A DNA stretch of 64,000 nt from Helichrysum umbraculigerum (taxonomy: Eukaryota; Streptophyta; Magnoliopsida; Asterales; Asteraceae), in the NCBI GenBank assembly GCA_949592205.1, contig CATIUR010000001.1:74125059-74189058 (forward strand), in the 5' to 3' direction. Positions 1 through 12,429 of the stretch are shown one piece after another. The position numbers and the translations under genes are program-made. The notes below the pieces were generated by a model. The model made no database searches and was not told the DNA's origin. It saw nothing but the letters and a program-made list of their open reading frames with translations. How positions within the stretch are numbered: the stretch's first letter is position 1; each line of letters begins with the position of its first letter.

Positions 1-480
1 CAGTCTATCAATAGTATTATTACTAATAAACCATAATCATCATGGTAACTAAAACAATAGTAATAATACAATTACCCGTTGTAACAAACCTGTTACAACT
101 AAATCAAACTGAGGGTTATCGATCCACTCACCAATACCTCAGTCGTCCACTCAGTAGTCTAATGTCACTGAGTCTTCTCCGTATCTGAGAATCAAATATA
201 TAACAAGTCAGTAACTCACTCATAACAAATATCCCATGTTATATTCATATAACATATTTCAATTTTTAATATTCAACAATAAACACCTATCGAATTATGA
301 AATACAATTATATAATCTTACAACTCAAGTCACAATCAATTTAATCTATATAACTAATAATTCTAGTTATTATGTCACATCCACTTTTCTAGGCTGTGAC
401 TATTATTCTAAACATTACAAAATGAGATAGGATAGTGAAGCTTCTTACATTAAATATTAGTGGAAGTCTTAGAATTCTTA
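1..480 (-). repeat. Diverged LTR fragment, inverted relative to 1861-2910
   Basis: The reverse complement of this stretch aligns by eye, at roughly 70 percent, with the plus strand around 2040-2290. Shared blocks include the ACAACGGGTAATTGTA segment and the GAGGTAT(C/T)GGTGAGTGGAT segment. It therefore looks like part of an old LTR of the same family in the opposite orientation, cut by the left window edge. No coding sequence is visible. Confidence 0.45.
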
Positions 481-1860
481 AACTTGTGATGACAAACTTA
501 GTACATGCTACAAAAGGAACCACCAAAGTATGTAATCTTCTTAAGGTTCTTAGGCCTTTTGCTTGTCCCTGCTAGTTCATTTCTAGATTTATTGAGCCCT
601 GATTATCTTTGCTAATAAAATCAAGATTAACCGGCAAAACTACCTACATATTGAAATGATGATTACAACTATCAATTCCTTTGCTCTATTAGTGATTCTG
701 TATCAAAATATCATAACTAACGTGTTATTCGTAATATGTCCCCATAGTCGGTCATGAACTTTAATTATTACATAAACAATTCTCTACTGGGCATATATAT
801 TATAATGAAAAGGATTCTTCAAAGTATTGGTCCATCACTAGCAGCCCAACAGTAGTAGTCTAAAACAATGGCCCAAAAAGGAAACATAGTCCAAAGAAAC
901 AAGCCATGCAAAGTCAGACCAAGACAAAACAATTTGGGCTGGCCTAACTTGCTGCTGCTGATAAAAATACCAGCCCAGAAATCGGCCCAAGTGGCCTTCT
1001 TCTTCTCACTGAAACTTCAGCAACGCAGCAACAAGCAGAGGCTTTGTCTTTGACCAATTTTTTTTTTCAAAGCTTTTATACCACTAGTATATATCTTTAA
1101 AAAATGACAATGGATGTATGTGATGAACCTTTTCTTTGGTAATAAATAATAATCTTAATAAGTAAACAATATAATCTTTCAAGACCATTTCTAGTTATTT
1201 CTAAAACCAAATAATTTCTTTATGAACCATTAATGAACATCTCTTTCAAACAAACCCACTTACTCTTGAAACATTAAAAATGTGATATTTAACGTAAATT
1301 GACATCACTTTTACAACAGGGACATAAAATCAAAGTTATCTATATATATAAATAATAGAATGAGTTAAAATCTATACCTCAATTTCGTTGTTATGAGTAC
1401 TTTCGAATAGCCACCTTCTTGCTCATAAAACTCTCATTCACACTCTTTATTTACTGAAATTGGTCTGGGGTTTTTATCCCTATTACTTGGCTTAATCTAC
1501 ATATGAAGGGAATTTATTTGATAGTGGTGCTAAATGACTCAAAATCTCGACACGTATCTCAGCTTTATACACGTATACATATTTCTGCCATATTTACAAA
1601 TAGGTCCCTATACTGTGAGTAATGTTCCAGAACACACCCCTCTTTTACCTATTGTCTGGAACCTAAAACCATTTCGCGAAACCAAAACTTTTATTATTCT
1701 TTCAACTCTATAAATTAAAAACACTTAATAATTTATCTATCATAATGGAATATTTGACTCCTATTCCAATTATTTTCAAATAACTAAATCAAAACTATTT
1801 CCTAACGCATTAAATAATCACTTAAAATCAGGAAATAATAGAAAACAACTAGACCCGATT
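481..1860. other. AT-rich stretch with no recognisable gene
   Basis: Only short chance reading frames occur here, such as one at 868-1053 without recognisable similarity. It probably consists of decayed LTR sequence continuing from the left fragment. I see no RNA gene or clear regulatory site. Confidence 0.4.
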
Positions 1861-2910
1861 TACGGATGTTACATATCCGGATCGCGTTTGCTAGTGTTTT
1901 TCGGTTACAGAACTTTTTCTACTGAAGAACGCGATCCCACCATGCCTAGTCCGGATCGCGTTTGTCTGTTAAATTTTGATGATTATGATAGTTTGTGAAC
2001 CTGAGTTATATAATACAAATAGTTATTATTGTTACTCATTGTAACTTGAATTGTGAAATTAACTATTATTAGTTAGAAACAAGTTACTAACTTGTTTGTT
2101 GTGTGATGTTTCAGATACCCCAAAGACTCAGTGATTAGAAGCTGAGTGTAGCAACTTCTGAGGTATCGGTGAGTGGATTCAAACTCACCATTTGGTTTAG
2201 TTGTAATCATTTGATTACAACGGGTAATTGTAGATATGATTATAGAGTTGTTTAATCGTTATTGTTGATTGTATCACTATGTGCTATATGTGATCTTTGG
2301 ATATTGGCTGCCAATGAGGTCGACGAGTTGATGAACTGTTGGTTGGGTTAGTTGGTTATCATGTGAATGATACAGGGATATGCTTCATATGTTGTGTGTA
2401 TTGAACTGTATCTGAGTAGGATAACCACTAGCTATCGGTCTCGTCCGTATGGCCATACGGATATGGTTGGATAAGAGTTCTTGGGGAGCCGCCCGGGTAT
2501 TATGGTTATCTCCAGAACCACCGATCCTCATTATTAAGTTGTTGTTGATTGTTGTAGTTAATGGTTATGCTAAGTTGAATGTTGGGTGTTGAACTCTCTC
2601 ACTTAGCTATGTGCTAATCCCTCATCTATAATTCCTGCAGATTTTGTAGCTTAATGGGTAGCAGGAATGGGATGCTTTTGGAAGCAAGGATAGTTTGACA
2701 GCAAGCTACTCTGATCTTTTTTGTACTAAACTAGTTGGTTTTATATAATACCCCGACCTATGTAATCTTTGGAACTGTTTCAAGTCAGTGTGACTTTAAC
2801 TTATAAACTGTTTATGTAAATTAATGTAATGTAAAGTTATAAAGTTGTTTAAATTTCTACGCTTCCGTGTCCTTAATATTATATTGTTATATCAAATGAG
2901 GGGTGTTATA
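1861..2910 (+). repeat. 3' part of an LTR (Ty3/gypsy-like)
   Basis: The sequence ends in GAGGGGTGTTATA immediately before the truncated LTR at 2911. This resembles plant LTR ends of the form GGGGTGTTACA with one C-to-T change. The CCGGATCGCGTTTG motif occurs twice (about 1877 and 1951). The abrupt junction at 2910/2911 suggests that this LTR inserted into, or replaced part of, the chromovirus LTR to its right. There is no coding capacity. Confidence 0.5.
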
Positions 2911-3399
2911 AGAACCGCCTTAGAATCTGTAGAAAATAAGTTTATAAGAACCCTAATCATGTTTTATTGAATGAATCCAACAGTTGGTAGAGATTGAACG
3001 TTGAAAACTTACCAATGAATGCGTTAATGAGTGTTTTCGGTTGATAGATTGAAAGAATAGATCAAACCCTTGAGTTTTTGGGGTTTGGAATTCGAATGTA
3101 GGCAGTATTTTTCGTTTTTAATCATCTAGAATCGATTTTAGGGTTTGTAAAAACGTTTTAAGCCTTAAAATAGCTGAAAATATGGATCTGGGCCCGTATT
3201 TACCTTTCGGCCCATGTTTCGTTTACGTTTCGCTTCATAACTTCTTCGTTACACGTCGGATTGAGATGATTCTTTTTGCGTTGGATTCGTTTTTCAAAAA
3301 CGAAGACTTTGATGTAAAGAAATCATTGAAATTAGTATTTTCACAAAAATAACTTTTTACGGTTCGAACTACGATAACGGTTTGGTGACGGTTGTCACA
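2911..3399 (-). repeat. Truncated 3' LTR of the chromovirus-like element
   Basis: This matches 9840-10328 almost base for base and ends in GGTTGTCACA, the complement of the LTR start TGTGACAACC. Only 489 of about 2345 LTR bases remain because the sequence switches at 2910/2911 to an unrelated LTR. Confidence 0.85.
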
Positions 3400-3889
3400 A
3401 TATCCCCCAGTTGAGAGAATTTCGTCCCGAAATTCATTCGGAGCTATACTGTCAACACGATCACTGAATAGTACGAAAAATTAAGCTTTGTACACTATTT
3501 TTGTTTCGAATAATTTCAAATCCTCGCTAAGCGTTCGATCAGGAAATGACAATTTAAAACTTTCTGTGCTTCAAGATTTGACCTCTCAATCCATGGTTTC
3601 CACCAATTTCTCTTCTCAATGTTATCTGTGATTCCCTGTGAATTCCTTCTAGAAATAAGTGTAAGACCTTATCAGTCAATACTTTGTGAACCATGAACTA
3701 CTTTGTGAACCACACTTCATTCTTATGACAACTTTTAATTGATATGTTGTTGATCCCATAGATTCAATAATTTTGAACGACCCAACAAATGCATATGCAA
3801 ATATTTTCAATGTCTGAAAATGTAAAATACCTTCCCAAGGTAACACCTTAATCCATGTATGGTTCCCAACATAAAACTCTTAACTGCTG

Positions 3890-4433
3890 TCAATGTTTGC
3901 TTGCGTAACTCACTCGTCTAACTTGTACTGTTTCCAGCCTCTCCTTGACTCGAACGATCTTGCCAATTCTTTCATGGACTATTTCAATCCAATCAATTGA
4001 CCCAAAGCCAACTTCAGCCCACACTATAAATGAACGACTCTTACGCTTCTGAAGTGCTTGAAATAGTGCGCCCATTGATTACCAGAATGATAACTGTGCT
4101 GTATGGTAACTCGACTAGTATTAAGTGAGTATCCCAACTTCAATCCAAAATCGATAACACGCTCTAAGAATATTCCCATATGTTTGAATGGTTCGCAAAC
4201 TCTGTCCATCAATTTGAGAATGATAAACCGTCCTCATATCAAAACGCGTTCCCAAAGCTTTCCGTGACATTAGCCAAAATTGTAAAAGTAAAATAACCAT
4301 CAAAATGAGATATAATTGATACAAACACTCCATGCCTTGCTACTACTTCGTCGATGTAATACCTTGCCAAATTCTCCATCTTGTAACCCTCGTGGATAGC
4401 TAAGAAATAAGCTGAATTAGTCATTCCACCCAA
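3890..4433 (-). pseudogene. Integrase remnant of the chromovirus-like element
   Basis: Three overlapping minus-strand frames together cover much of a Ty3/gypsy integrase core. The first (4433-4239) has the region around RYYIDEVVARHG and VSIIS. The second (4333-4121) has KALGTRFDMRTVYHSQIDGQ, and the third (4075-3890) ends a segment with SFIVWAEVG. At least two frameshifts separate them. The second catalytic Asp region reads SHFDGYF where functional copies usually have SDRDxRF. It is not functional. Confidence 0.8.
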
Positions 4434-5159
4434 ATAGATTCATGCCCACTACTAGTCCTATGAACTTCGTAATGAAACTCATGACTATGCTTCCCCCTTT
4501 TCCAATCGAAAATCTCTAGTTACCATAATAGACCAGAGAGTCTTAGGTATTCAGCCTTGAACTCCAAATAGATCATGCATTGACAAATTGACTAATGTAG
4601 TTAATGATGTCCTTCTTCATCTCAGACGCCAATACGATCCATGATATCATACTACTTCTTAACAACTTCTGTTGTATGAAATATTTTGACTTATGTACTC
4701 TATCCATTACTAGTGTCCATAGACCACCTAGCAAAGAAATCCATAATCTTTTCCATGATGTAATATCTTGTCCACTTTTGTTCCAAATGTTTGTCTAACC
4801 TGCGCAACTTTTTGTTTTGAATATGAGTATCCTTAACGCTTCATCTTGAATTTTGAACATCTTATCCTTAATGCCAGAGTGTACCGTCAAACCTTGACTT
4901 GCACTCACCTTGGCTTACTCTTACCTTCCTACTCAAAGCAACTGCCACAACATCCGTCTTCCCCGGATGATATCGAAATTCACAATCGTAGCCACTGAAT
5001 ATTTCGAGCTTCCTCATGTGCCTCATATTCAAATTCTTTTGAACATAGGGGTGTTAAAAGCTCTTATGATCGGTATGAATAACGTTCTTCATTTCTTACA
5101 AGTAGTGTCTTCAACACATATGTACGAATGCTACCGCTCCAAGTTCCAAATCATGGGTA

Positions 5160-6180
5160 GTACAGTAATGCTTATGTATCTTGAGTTGTCGAGAGACGAA
5201 TACGATTACATTTCCCATTTAATTAATACACAACTCAGACCTAGGTCTGATGCATCACAATACACAACGAAATCCTCCAATCCGTCGCGAATAGTCAGGA
5301 TTAATGCTTTACACAAGGCATCCTTCAATGTTTGAAAAGATTCTTCTTAGTTCCTACCCCAAACAAACTTCTTATATATATGTGAGTAGTAGAGCAATCT
5401 TTGGAAAAACTATCGATAAAATGCCGATAATAGTCTGTGAATCATAAATACTTTACGAACCTCCCATGATAACCATGGGACCTTCCATCCCATTACAGCT
5501 TCTATTTTTCTAAAATTCACAAGAGTGACTTATTTGTTCACAGCGTGACCAAAACAAACAAACCTCTTGTAGTCAAATTTCGAACTCTGAATATATATTG
5601 CATAGACCTTTTCTTTTAAAAGAAACTACAGGATTAATCTTGAAGGAACTTCATGCTCCTTCTTAGTTTTAAAATAAATTAGAACGTCGCAAATGAGAAA
5701 GTATGATAAATTAATCGAGATGCGGCTTACATACGCGTTCGTTAAATATAGGAATACTATAGTCGCATTAGTAAGATCAAAAGACATAACGAGAAATTTG
5801 AAATGTTTATAACGAGTACGAAACGCAAATCTTAGGTATATATGATTGAGGTACCCTCAATTGATGGTAACCATAATGAAGATTGATTTTTGAAAACCAC
5901 CGACACCTTGAAGCTGATCAAACAAATCATCCATCCTTGGAAGAGGACAACAATTCTTGACCGTAAATTTTGTTAAGTTCACGACAATCAATGCACAAAT
6001 GAAAACAACCAGCTTTCTTTTTGACAAACAAACCAGGTGCTCCCAACGGAAAAAGACTAGGGCAAATAAAACCCTTGTCTTGGAGCATCTTAAAGAGAAT
6101 TAAATAACTCTTGCATTCAAATAGTGTTAAGCGATTTGGAGCTTTTTGCAACTGGGGTTGCTCCAAGAATAAGATCGATA
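5160..6180 (-). pseudogene. Reverse transcriptase and RNase H remnant
   Basis: The frame at 6166-5927 contains GAPGLFVKKKAGCFHLCIDC followed by RELNK, the N-terminal part of a Ty3/gypsy reverse transcriptase. Near 5335-5210 another frame reads FQTLKDAL and DFVVYCDASDLGLSCVL, the start of the RNase H domain with its Asp. The stretch between has several stops and no clear YxDD box. This is pol of the minus-strand element, between its gag and integrase remnants. Confidence 0.8.
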
Positions 6181-6860
6181 CAAAACTTTACGAGTAAAGA
6201 GGGAAATAATCCCTCTAAATCTTCCGAGAAGACCTCGAGGAAAACGTTGATAACAGAATGTTTTAGAGTTTTAACTCATCAGCCTTAACGCTCATGAGTT
6301 GTTTATTTTTGTTTCGAATTGTTCTATGCAAATATCAAGTACATCACCACCATTTAAGGGGTATACGGAATACTTTCTCAAACATACAATTTCCACCTAA
6401 ATTTCGTCAACTAATCCATCCCCACAACTACACCAAAACTTCTAAGTCCGAAGGGTAACAAGTCAATGCTAAAAGAGAAATATTCTAGCACTAGAGTATA
6501 TCCTTATGTAACGTCTTTTAGTCTCTATACGCACTCATTAATAAAATTATTTCAAAGTCTCCCACTCAAAACAAGCCATCGAGTTTCCTACTGTGTTGAT
6601 TGGTGCCACTTGACGAGCTGTCATCCAACATTTAATTGTAAAATGACCTCTTAAGTTGCAGTTTGAATAAACACAACATGATGCAGACGTGTGATGATAG
6701 CGGTCACACCTTACTCACAGAAGATGTGAACCAGCGTAACCCTCTCTTCATGTGTTAGCATCAACGAATTTCTTAAGTACCCTCTCGTTCTTGGTACTGT
6801 TTCTACATTCATTGAATTATTGGTCTCATTGATTAACAATCCACCCATTAGTATTACGCC

Positions 6861-7061
6861 TTACATGGTAGGAGGCTCAGTCACTTCTACTATCCTACTA
6901 ATTTCCAGAACAAAGCTGTTGATGTACTTCCCCATTTTCTTAGCTTCGAGTGACATGGGATAAGGTCTAATTTTTGCCAACTCATAAAATTGTCTAATAT
7001 ATGTTGCATGACTAACTCCCATTGTATAAAAATTCCAAAACTTGTTCACTAACTTCTTCAT
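6861..7061 (-). pseudogene. Gag remnant of the chromovirus-like element
   Basis: The short frame contains YIRQFYELAKIRPYPMSLEA and then a segment ending EVTEPPTM. This fits the C-terminal half of a retrotransposon gag domain (PF03732 type). The rest of gag upstream is degraded and includes a TTA/TTTA-rich low-complexity stretch near 7095-7165. Confidence 0.65.
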
Positions 7062-7966
7062 TTCGTTATTGAAAGAATATTCCTCCTATAATATTGCCTT
7101 TATTATTATTTATTTATATATTTATTTATTTTATTTACTTATGTACTTATTATTATTATTATTATAATTTGAATTCTCGATTGTTAGTTTCGTTTTCTCC
7201 TTCAGTACCGCAAGCTCTACCATGATTCAATATGCTGTTACACACCTTGCATGGCAATTTTTGAATATTAAGGCCCATCACTGTTATGCAATGGTCGCAA
7301 CAACATTGGAGTTCTTGCCTTCAATACCACAAATTCCTCCAGTTCAAATATCAGTTCAATCACCACCTTTACTTGTATGACCACCACCGAGTGTTTCTTC
7401 TCCACAAGTAAAATTTACGAGTAATGCATCTTAGTGATATGCTCACTCTAACTTCGAATTCTTATGAGTTTAGAATAGAATGAATATTTTGGAGTCTATC
7501 AAGGCATAAATGCACAAGACTCACAAACATAAACATGATTCGGTAAGGAATATAATTGAATTTTATCCTATATGACATGAAGACAGCACATTGGATACTT
7601 AGATATGGTCTGATAAGTACACATATGTAAGAATACCTTTGTCAATTACGTCTGCAGCCATAATTGTAAAAGTATCCTTTCATACACATTCTTATCACCA
7701 CAAATCCTTGTCTCACAATGAACTTCGTATTTAAGGAAAAAGATCAGATAATTATAGAAACACGTAGACGAACAACATAAGGAATCGTAAGATGATGAAG
7801 AAACGTTTACAACGTCCTTCTTATTTGAAATGACTAAGATTGATGATCGACATCAGCTACAACTAGCTTCACGGAATCGTATGCACACATAACTTCCTAA
7901 TTCATGTTCTATATGTGGGTTCCCTATTTATAGTCTAGGCCAATCCACCTAGATCTCTATAAACAA

Positions 7967-7982
7967 TGGCTCTGATACCAAT
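7967..7982 (-). other. Primer binding site, initiator Met-tRNA type
   Basis: The minus strand reads TTGGTATCAGAGCCA directly downstream of the LTR end GGGGTGTGACA. This is the common plant primer binding site for initiator methionine tRNA, and it fixes the element's orientation. Confidence 0.85.
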
Positions 7983-7983
7983 C

Positions 7984-10328
7984 TGTCACACCCCGTCTAA
8001 AGCGGAAACAACGGGGTATAACGGTGATAGGATCATAACACATCATTATAAAGAATTCTATATGAAATACAATATCCAATGTGTCATGATGCCAATAACA
8101 TGAATAACGGTTCATGTCGTGCATACATTTCAACAATGAATTCAAAAGCTTACAAACAAACGTACACTACAATGTTAAGGTAAAACATGCTTTCACAAAC
8201 AACCTTAATGATGTACCACAAGTCTTGAATAACTCTTAATGCAACCCTAAAGGTCTACTAAGTTCTCTTGTCCTCTGCTTTAAGTCCACTAGTATAACCT
8301 GAAAAGATATGCTCAAAAACGTCAACACGAATGTTGGTGAGTTTCGTAGGTTTGAAACCAAACACCACAAGATAAAACATTTTGCTGTGATAATAATAGT
8401 TTAGGACAATGCATATAGAAAAGGTTCACATAGTATAATAACATAATCCCAACTGAACCGTAACAACTGTCATCACCCCACGAAGGAGTATGACCCAAAT
8501 CCGCATCGCAAACACAAAATGGCAGTAGCTACTCCAACAAAGAAATTTAATGCAAACACCAAAAGTAAACATTAACCAATAAACACTGATGCAAACACCA
8601 AAAGTAGGCATCGACCAATAAACACTGATGCAAACACCAAAAGTAGGCATCAACCAAACCAATAACCTCTAATGCAAACACCAAAAGTAAGCATTAGACA
8701 CATAATCACCTAGTGTCACACAATTCAGCATATGTCCAAAATGAAAATGAAAGTAATCACAGCATGAAAACGATTGATAAAACATGTGAGCATACTTTTC
8801 CCCCAATTTAAAAATATGTAAATGAAAACGGGGCCACGAAAACTCACCTCAAGAAATGATGTAAGTATCGTCCCTTAAGTATAGCCACTAATCAGCTCGT
8901 CAATCTACAATGTCATAATGTGTATGGGTTACAACCTAGGCATAACTAGGTCATTCCATCGTATTCCATATCCAACACACTTCTATTACATTTTCCCACA
9001 CTTCTACAAGTGTATTATCACAAGAACTATCCCATATGAAAAACTCAGATTCTGACAGGAAGTTTAGTTCCACTTTAAGAATTTTTAAATAATACTTACT
9101 GAATTCATTTGACTCTACAATTTTTAAAAATGACATTTTAATGTGTTTAGAAGACTCTTTAAAGTTTCCAGATTCAATTACATTGATTTACTATTTTTAA
9201 AAATTCACCAAAATGAACTGCTCTAAACCGATGAAACTTTCTGACTTCACAAAAGTTATAATTTATTTAAAATACATAGAAACTTCAAAAGATTATCATA
9301 TTTTTACAGAAAATGCTTAACACTTTAAAAACACTACAGTAGAAATTTCAAGACCTAATTCTTAGTTTAAGACACGTTTCAAAAATCGACAACTTAATCA
9401 AAATCTGGAACCGAGAAACTCATAAATGACACACAATCTTGTAAAATCGTTTTGACCAACTTATACTACACATTTAACCATGAAACTGACACCATTTGAA
9501 AGAAGACTCAAAGTACTTATGTTTAGGCTCCTTTTTCATCTAAAACCATCGTGATATGACCAAGTTACAAGTCCTCCAATCCGAAACATAAATCTGGACA
9601 GATTAGGGTTTATAATAACCCAACCCTAATTGCTTTTATAATTAATCCAAACCGCAAACATAATCATATATCTCATTTCCAACAACTTATTAAATGATTC
9701 TAATTATACCATAATGATTTAATCACTCGGAATACAATGGAATCGAACCGAAAGAAAACGACAAGAACTAAATAATCGAAATAACTTATTATCGAATGAA
9801 ATCGGTTAGGAATAATACCAACTATCGAATGATCGCACGAGAACCGCCTTAGAATCTGTAGAAAATAAGTTTATAAGAACCCTAATCATGTTTTATTGAA
9901 TGAATCCAACAGTTGGTAGAGATTGAACGTTGAAAATTTACCAATGAATGCGTTAATGAGTGTTTTCGGTTGATAGATTGAAAGAATAGATCAAACCCTT
10001 GAGTTTTTGGGGTTTGGAATTCGAATGTAGGCAGTATTTTTCGTTTTTAATCATCTAGAATCGATTTTAGGGTTTGTAAAAAGGTTTTAAGCCTTAAAAT
10101 AGCTGAAAATATGGATTTGGCCCCGTATTTACCTTTCGGCCCATGTTTCGTTTACGTTTCGCTTCATAACTTCTTCGTTACACGTCGGATTGAGATGATT
10201 CTTTTTGCGTTGGATTCGTTTTTCAAAAACGAAGACTTTGATGTAAAGAAATCATTGAAATTAGTATTTTCACAAAAATAACTTTTTACGGTTCGAACTA
10301 CGATAACGGTTTGGTGACGGTTGTCACA
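7984..10328 (-). repeat. 5' LTR of the chromovirus-like element (2345 bp)
   Basis: In element orientation the LTR runs from TGTGACAACC (10328) to GGGGTGTGACA (7984), so it has TG...CA ends. Its first 489 bases match the truncated 3' LTR. The flanking bases on the right are TTTCT, the expected position of a 5-bp target duplication. The partner cannot be checked because the other end is truncated. Confidence 0.85.
8545..8700. repeat. Short minisatellite within the LTR
   Basis: The core ATGCAAACACCAAAAGTA is repeated four times with spacing of roughly 45-55 bases, separated by variants of GGCATCGACCAATAAACACTG. Confidence 0.8.
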
Positions 10329-12124
10329 TTTCTCGTAGACTTTACAAGCGATTTCATGTGTAATGTCATATACGGCCTTCATGGTTGACTTCATATAGTA
10401 TGGCAGTTCTTGTATAGATTTGACATCCCACCTACATATGTTTAAGGTACTATTTCATGAAAGAATATGGGGAATACAAATGATCAAATAGTTTTTGTGT
10501 TATGTATGCCTTTTGAAGGCTTTTGTGAATATGATTAGCTCATTCACCGTGCCATAAACATCAAATATGTCGTCCACAATGTAAATGAGGGAAACAATCT
10601 TTGTGAGATCAACTCGCTGCTGTGAGAAAATAGGATTTGGTAGGGCAACCATGGGCCAAATATACCACTTTTGGGGTTCATTCCTAGCTCGACATAAATC
10701 TTGCATGAACCCTACATCCTTCCACCACCTATAAAATTAGAGAAGTTTTAACTAATTATCACTTCCTTGTGAATTTGATGGACATAGGGATCCAAGGACA
10801 CGTATGTACATACATCTATGCACATGCATACATCATCAACGTTATATACACTGTTATCATCACATGAAACCGATATCACGTTTTACAAATTCAAAACATG
10901 TACTCTCTTCATCCGAAAATAAATGTCTCAAGCACATAGTTTTAGTTAAAATACATAGATTTCAGATTTTAGTAGTCAAATGTCTATTTTACCTTTTGCT
11001 ATATGCATAGACTTTTATGAAAAGTTGTTATTTAAGAGTAAAAAGGTAAAGTAGATTATCTAATATTAGAAGTATTGTCCAAGAGTACGTCATGTCTATT
11101 TTACCCTTTTCACCTCATTATTTTCTAGCACTAAAAGTATTGTCCAAGATTTGTAATAATGCGTGTATCTATGTATATATAGCCTCTCATTGAACCTTAA
11201 TATTAGAGGATTCTAATCATTAAATGTATGCATATATCAGGTTCCATTGTAAACATAAGATTTTTTATTATTCGTACCTTGAGATTTGATTTAGCTCCAT
11301 TGTGCGCATGGGTCGCAATATCTTACACTCCAGTTCTGCTAATTCTTGCATGATTGTCGTATCGAAGCATTTGGAGTACTTCATTAAACTGCAGGTGGTT
11401 AAACTTTTTCGTTGAGGATATTCGAGTGTATGTATAATCATTCTAGTTACATCTTCATCATCTTCCAGAGATCTTTTTGTTTCCTCTAGCATGTGGCTGC
11501 TAAACTTTGCAGCTTCATTGAGTATGTCTTCACCTTTAATGCCCAACTGTGAAGCTTCATATAATTCCATCAAGCCTATGATGTCATTTTTTAATTGTTC
11601 CTCAAAGTTGCCATTCTTTCTGATAAATGACTTGAAAACATCTGAGATGTTGACACACTTTATGAATATCATATCCAAAAGAAAGTTGAAAAAGTATACC
11701 AAGATAGTTAACTAAAGAAATTTTGGCTGCATCAAGTCCCTATAGCAGCAACACGACGTGTGAGTATTTGCCATATACAAGAATACTCGCTGTTCCAAAT
11801 TCAAGCAATCTATGATATGATTAAGCATAAGCTTTTGTTGTTCAACATCTTACAAGATAAATAGAGAGGACCTATCTGTCCTACTCATACGCATTACACC
11901 TACACCAAATCTGCTTATATCTTTCACACAACCTATAATTCAAGATTTTTGCCTTGATCTATCAGGATGCCTAGTAAATTTGGATGGTGGATCATTTGGA
12001 TCTTGTGGCATGTCATAAAAATGGACAAAAGTTGAAAGTACAATGGGAACATGTGACCAATAATAAAATGAAGCTTATCTAACAAGGGAAAAAACTGAAT
12101 CTTCTTTGTATTTTTGGTTAAAGA

Positions 12125-12393
12125 TGTAGTTCGGTAACAAACTTTCACTTTAGTACCGAGTTAGGTAACAAATCCATTCTATTACGAATGTAGGTAGCGG
12201 ACTTCAAATTGTGAGTCGAGTTAGATAATATGTATCACTTGGCATTATTATAATTTGCTTTACGTGGCATTACGGTAATATGCCATGTAATACAGATTAC
12301 CTAACTCAACACATAAGTTGAAAGTTCGCTACCTCAATTAATTATAAAATAGGTTCGTTACCTAACTTGGTACAACATTGAAAGTTCATCGCC
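12125..12393. mobile_element. Foldback MITE-like element in a terpene synthase intron
   Basis: The left arm has AACTTTCACTTTAGTACC and GAGTTAGGTAACAAA. The complement of the right arm has AACTTTCAATGTTGTACC and AAGTTAGGTAACGAA. The arms extend for about 130 bases each, so the whole stretch is an imperfect inverted repeat. It lies between terpene synthase blocks 2 and 3. Confidence 0.6.
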
Positions 12394-12411
12394 GATCTGC
12401 AACTGTAACTC

Positions 12412-12429
12412 TTTTTTTTTTTTTTTTTG
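12412..12429. repeat. Poly-T tract
   Basis: An uninterrupted run of T lies just right of the foldback element. Confidence 0.9.

Larger units (their letters stand above)
2911..10328 (-). mobile_element. Decayed chromovirus-like Ty3/gypsy retrotransposon
   Basis: On the minus strand the order is 5' LTR (7984-10328), primer binding site, gag remnant, reverse transcriptase, RNase H, integrase and truncated 3' LTR (2911-3399). The segments 2911-3399 and 9840-10328 are both 489 bases and nearly identical, which identifies them as the same part of the two LTRs. The gag, RT and integrase remnants resemble the Tekay/Del type by recalled family motifs. Every coding block is broken by stops or frameshifts, so the element is dead. 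The right end lies in a terpene synthase exon, and the left LTR is cut at 2911 by another LTR. Confidence 0.85.

Noticed and set aside
4910..5335. 141-codon plus-strand frame
   Set aside because: It is the antisense shadow of the minus-strand RNase H remnant.
8426..8662. 78-codon frame with repeated MPTFGVCISVYW blocks
   Set aside because: It is a translation of the minisatellite in the chromovirus LTR.
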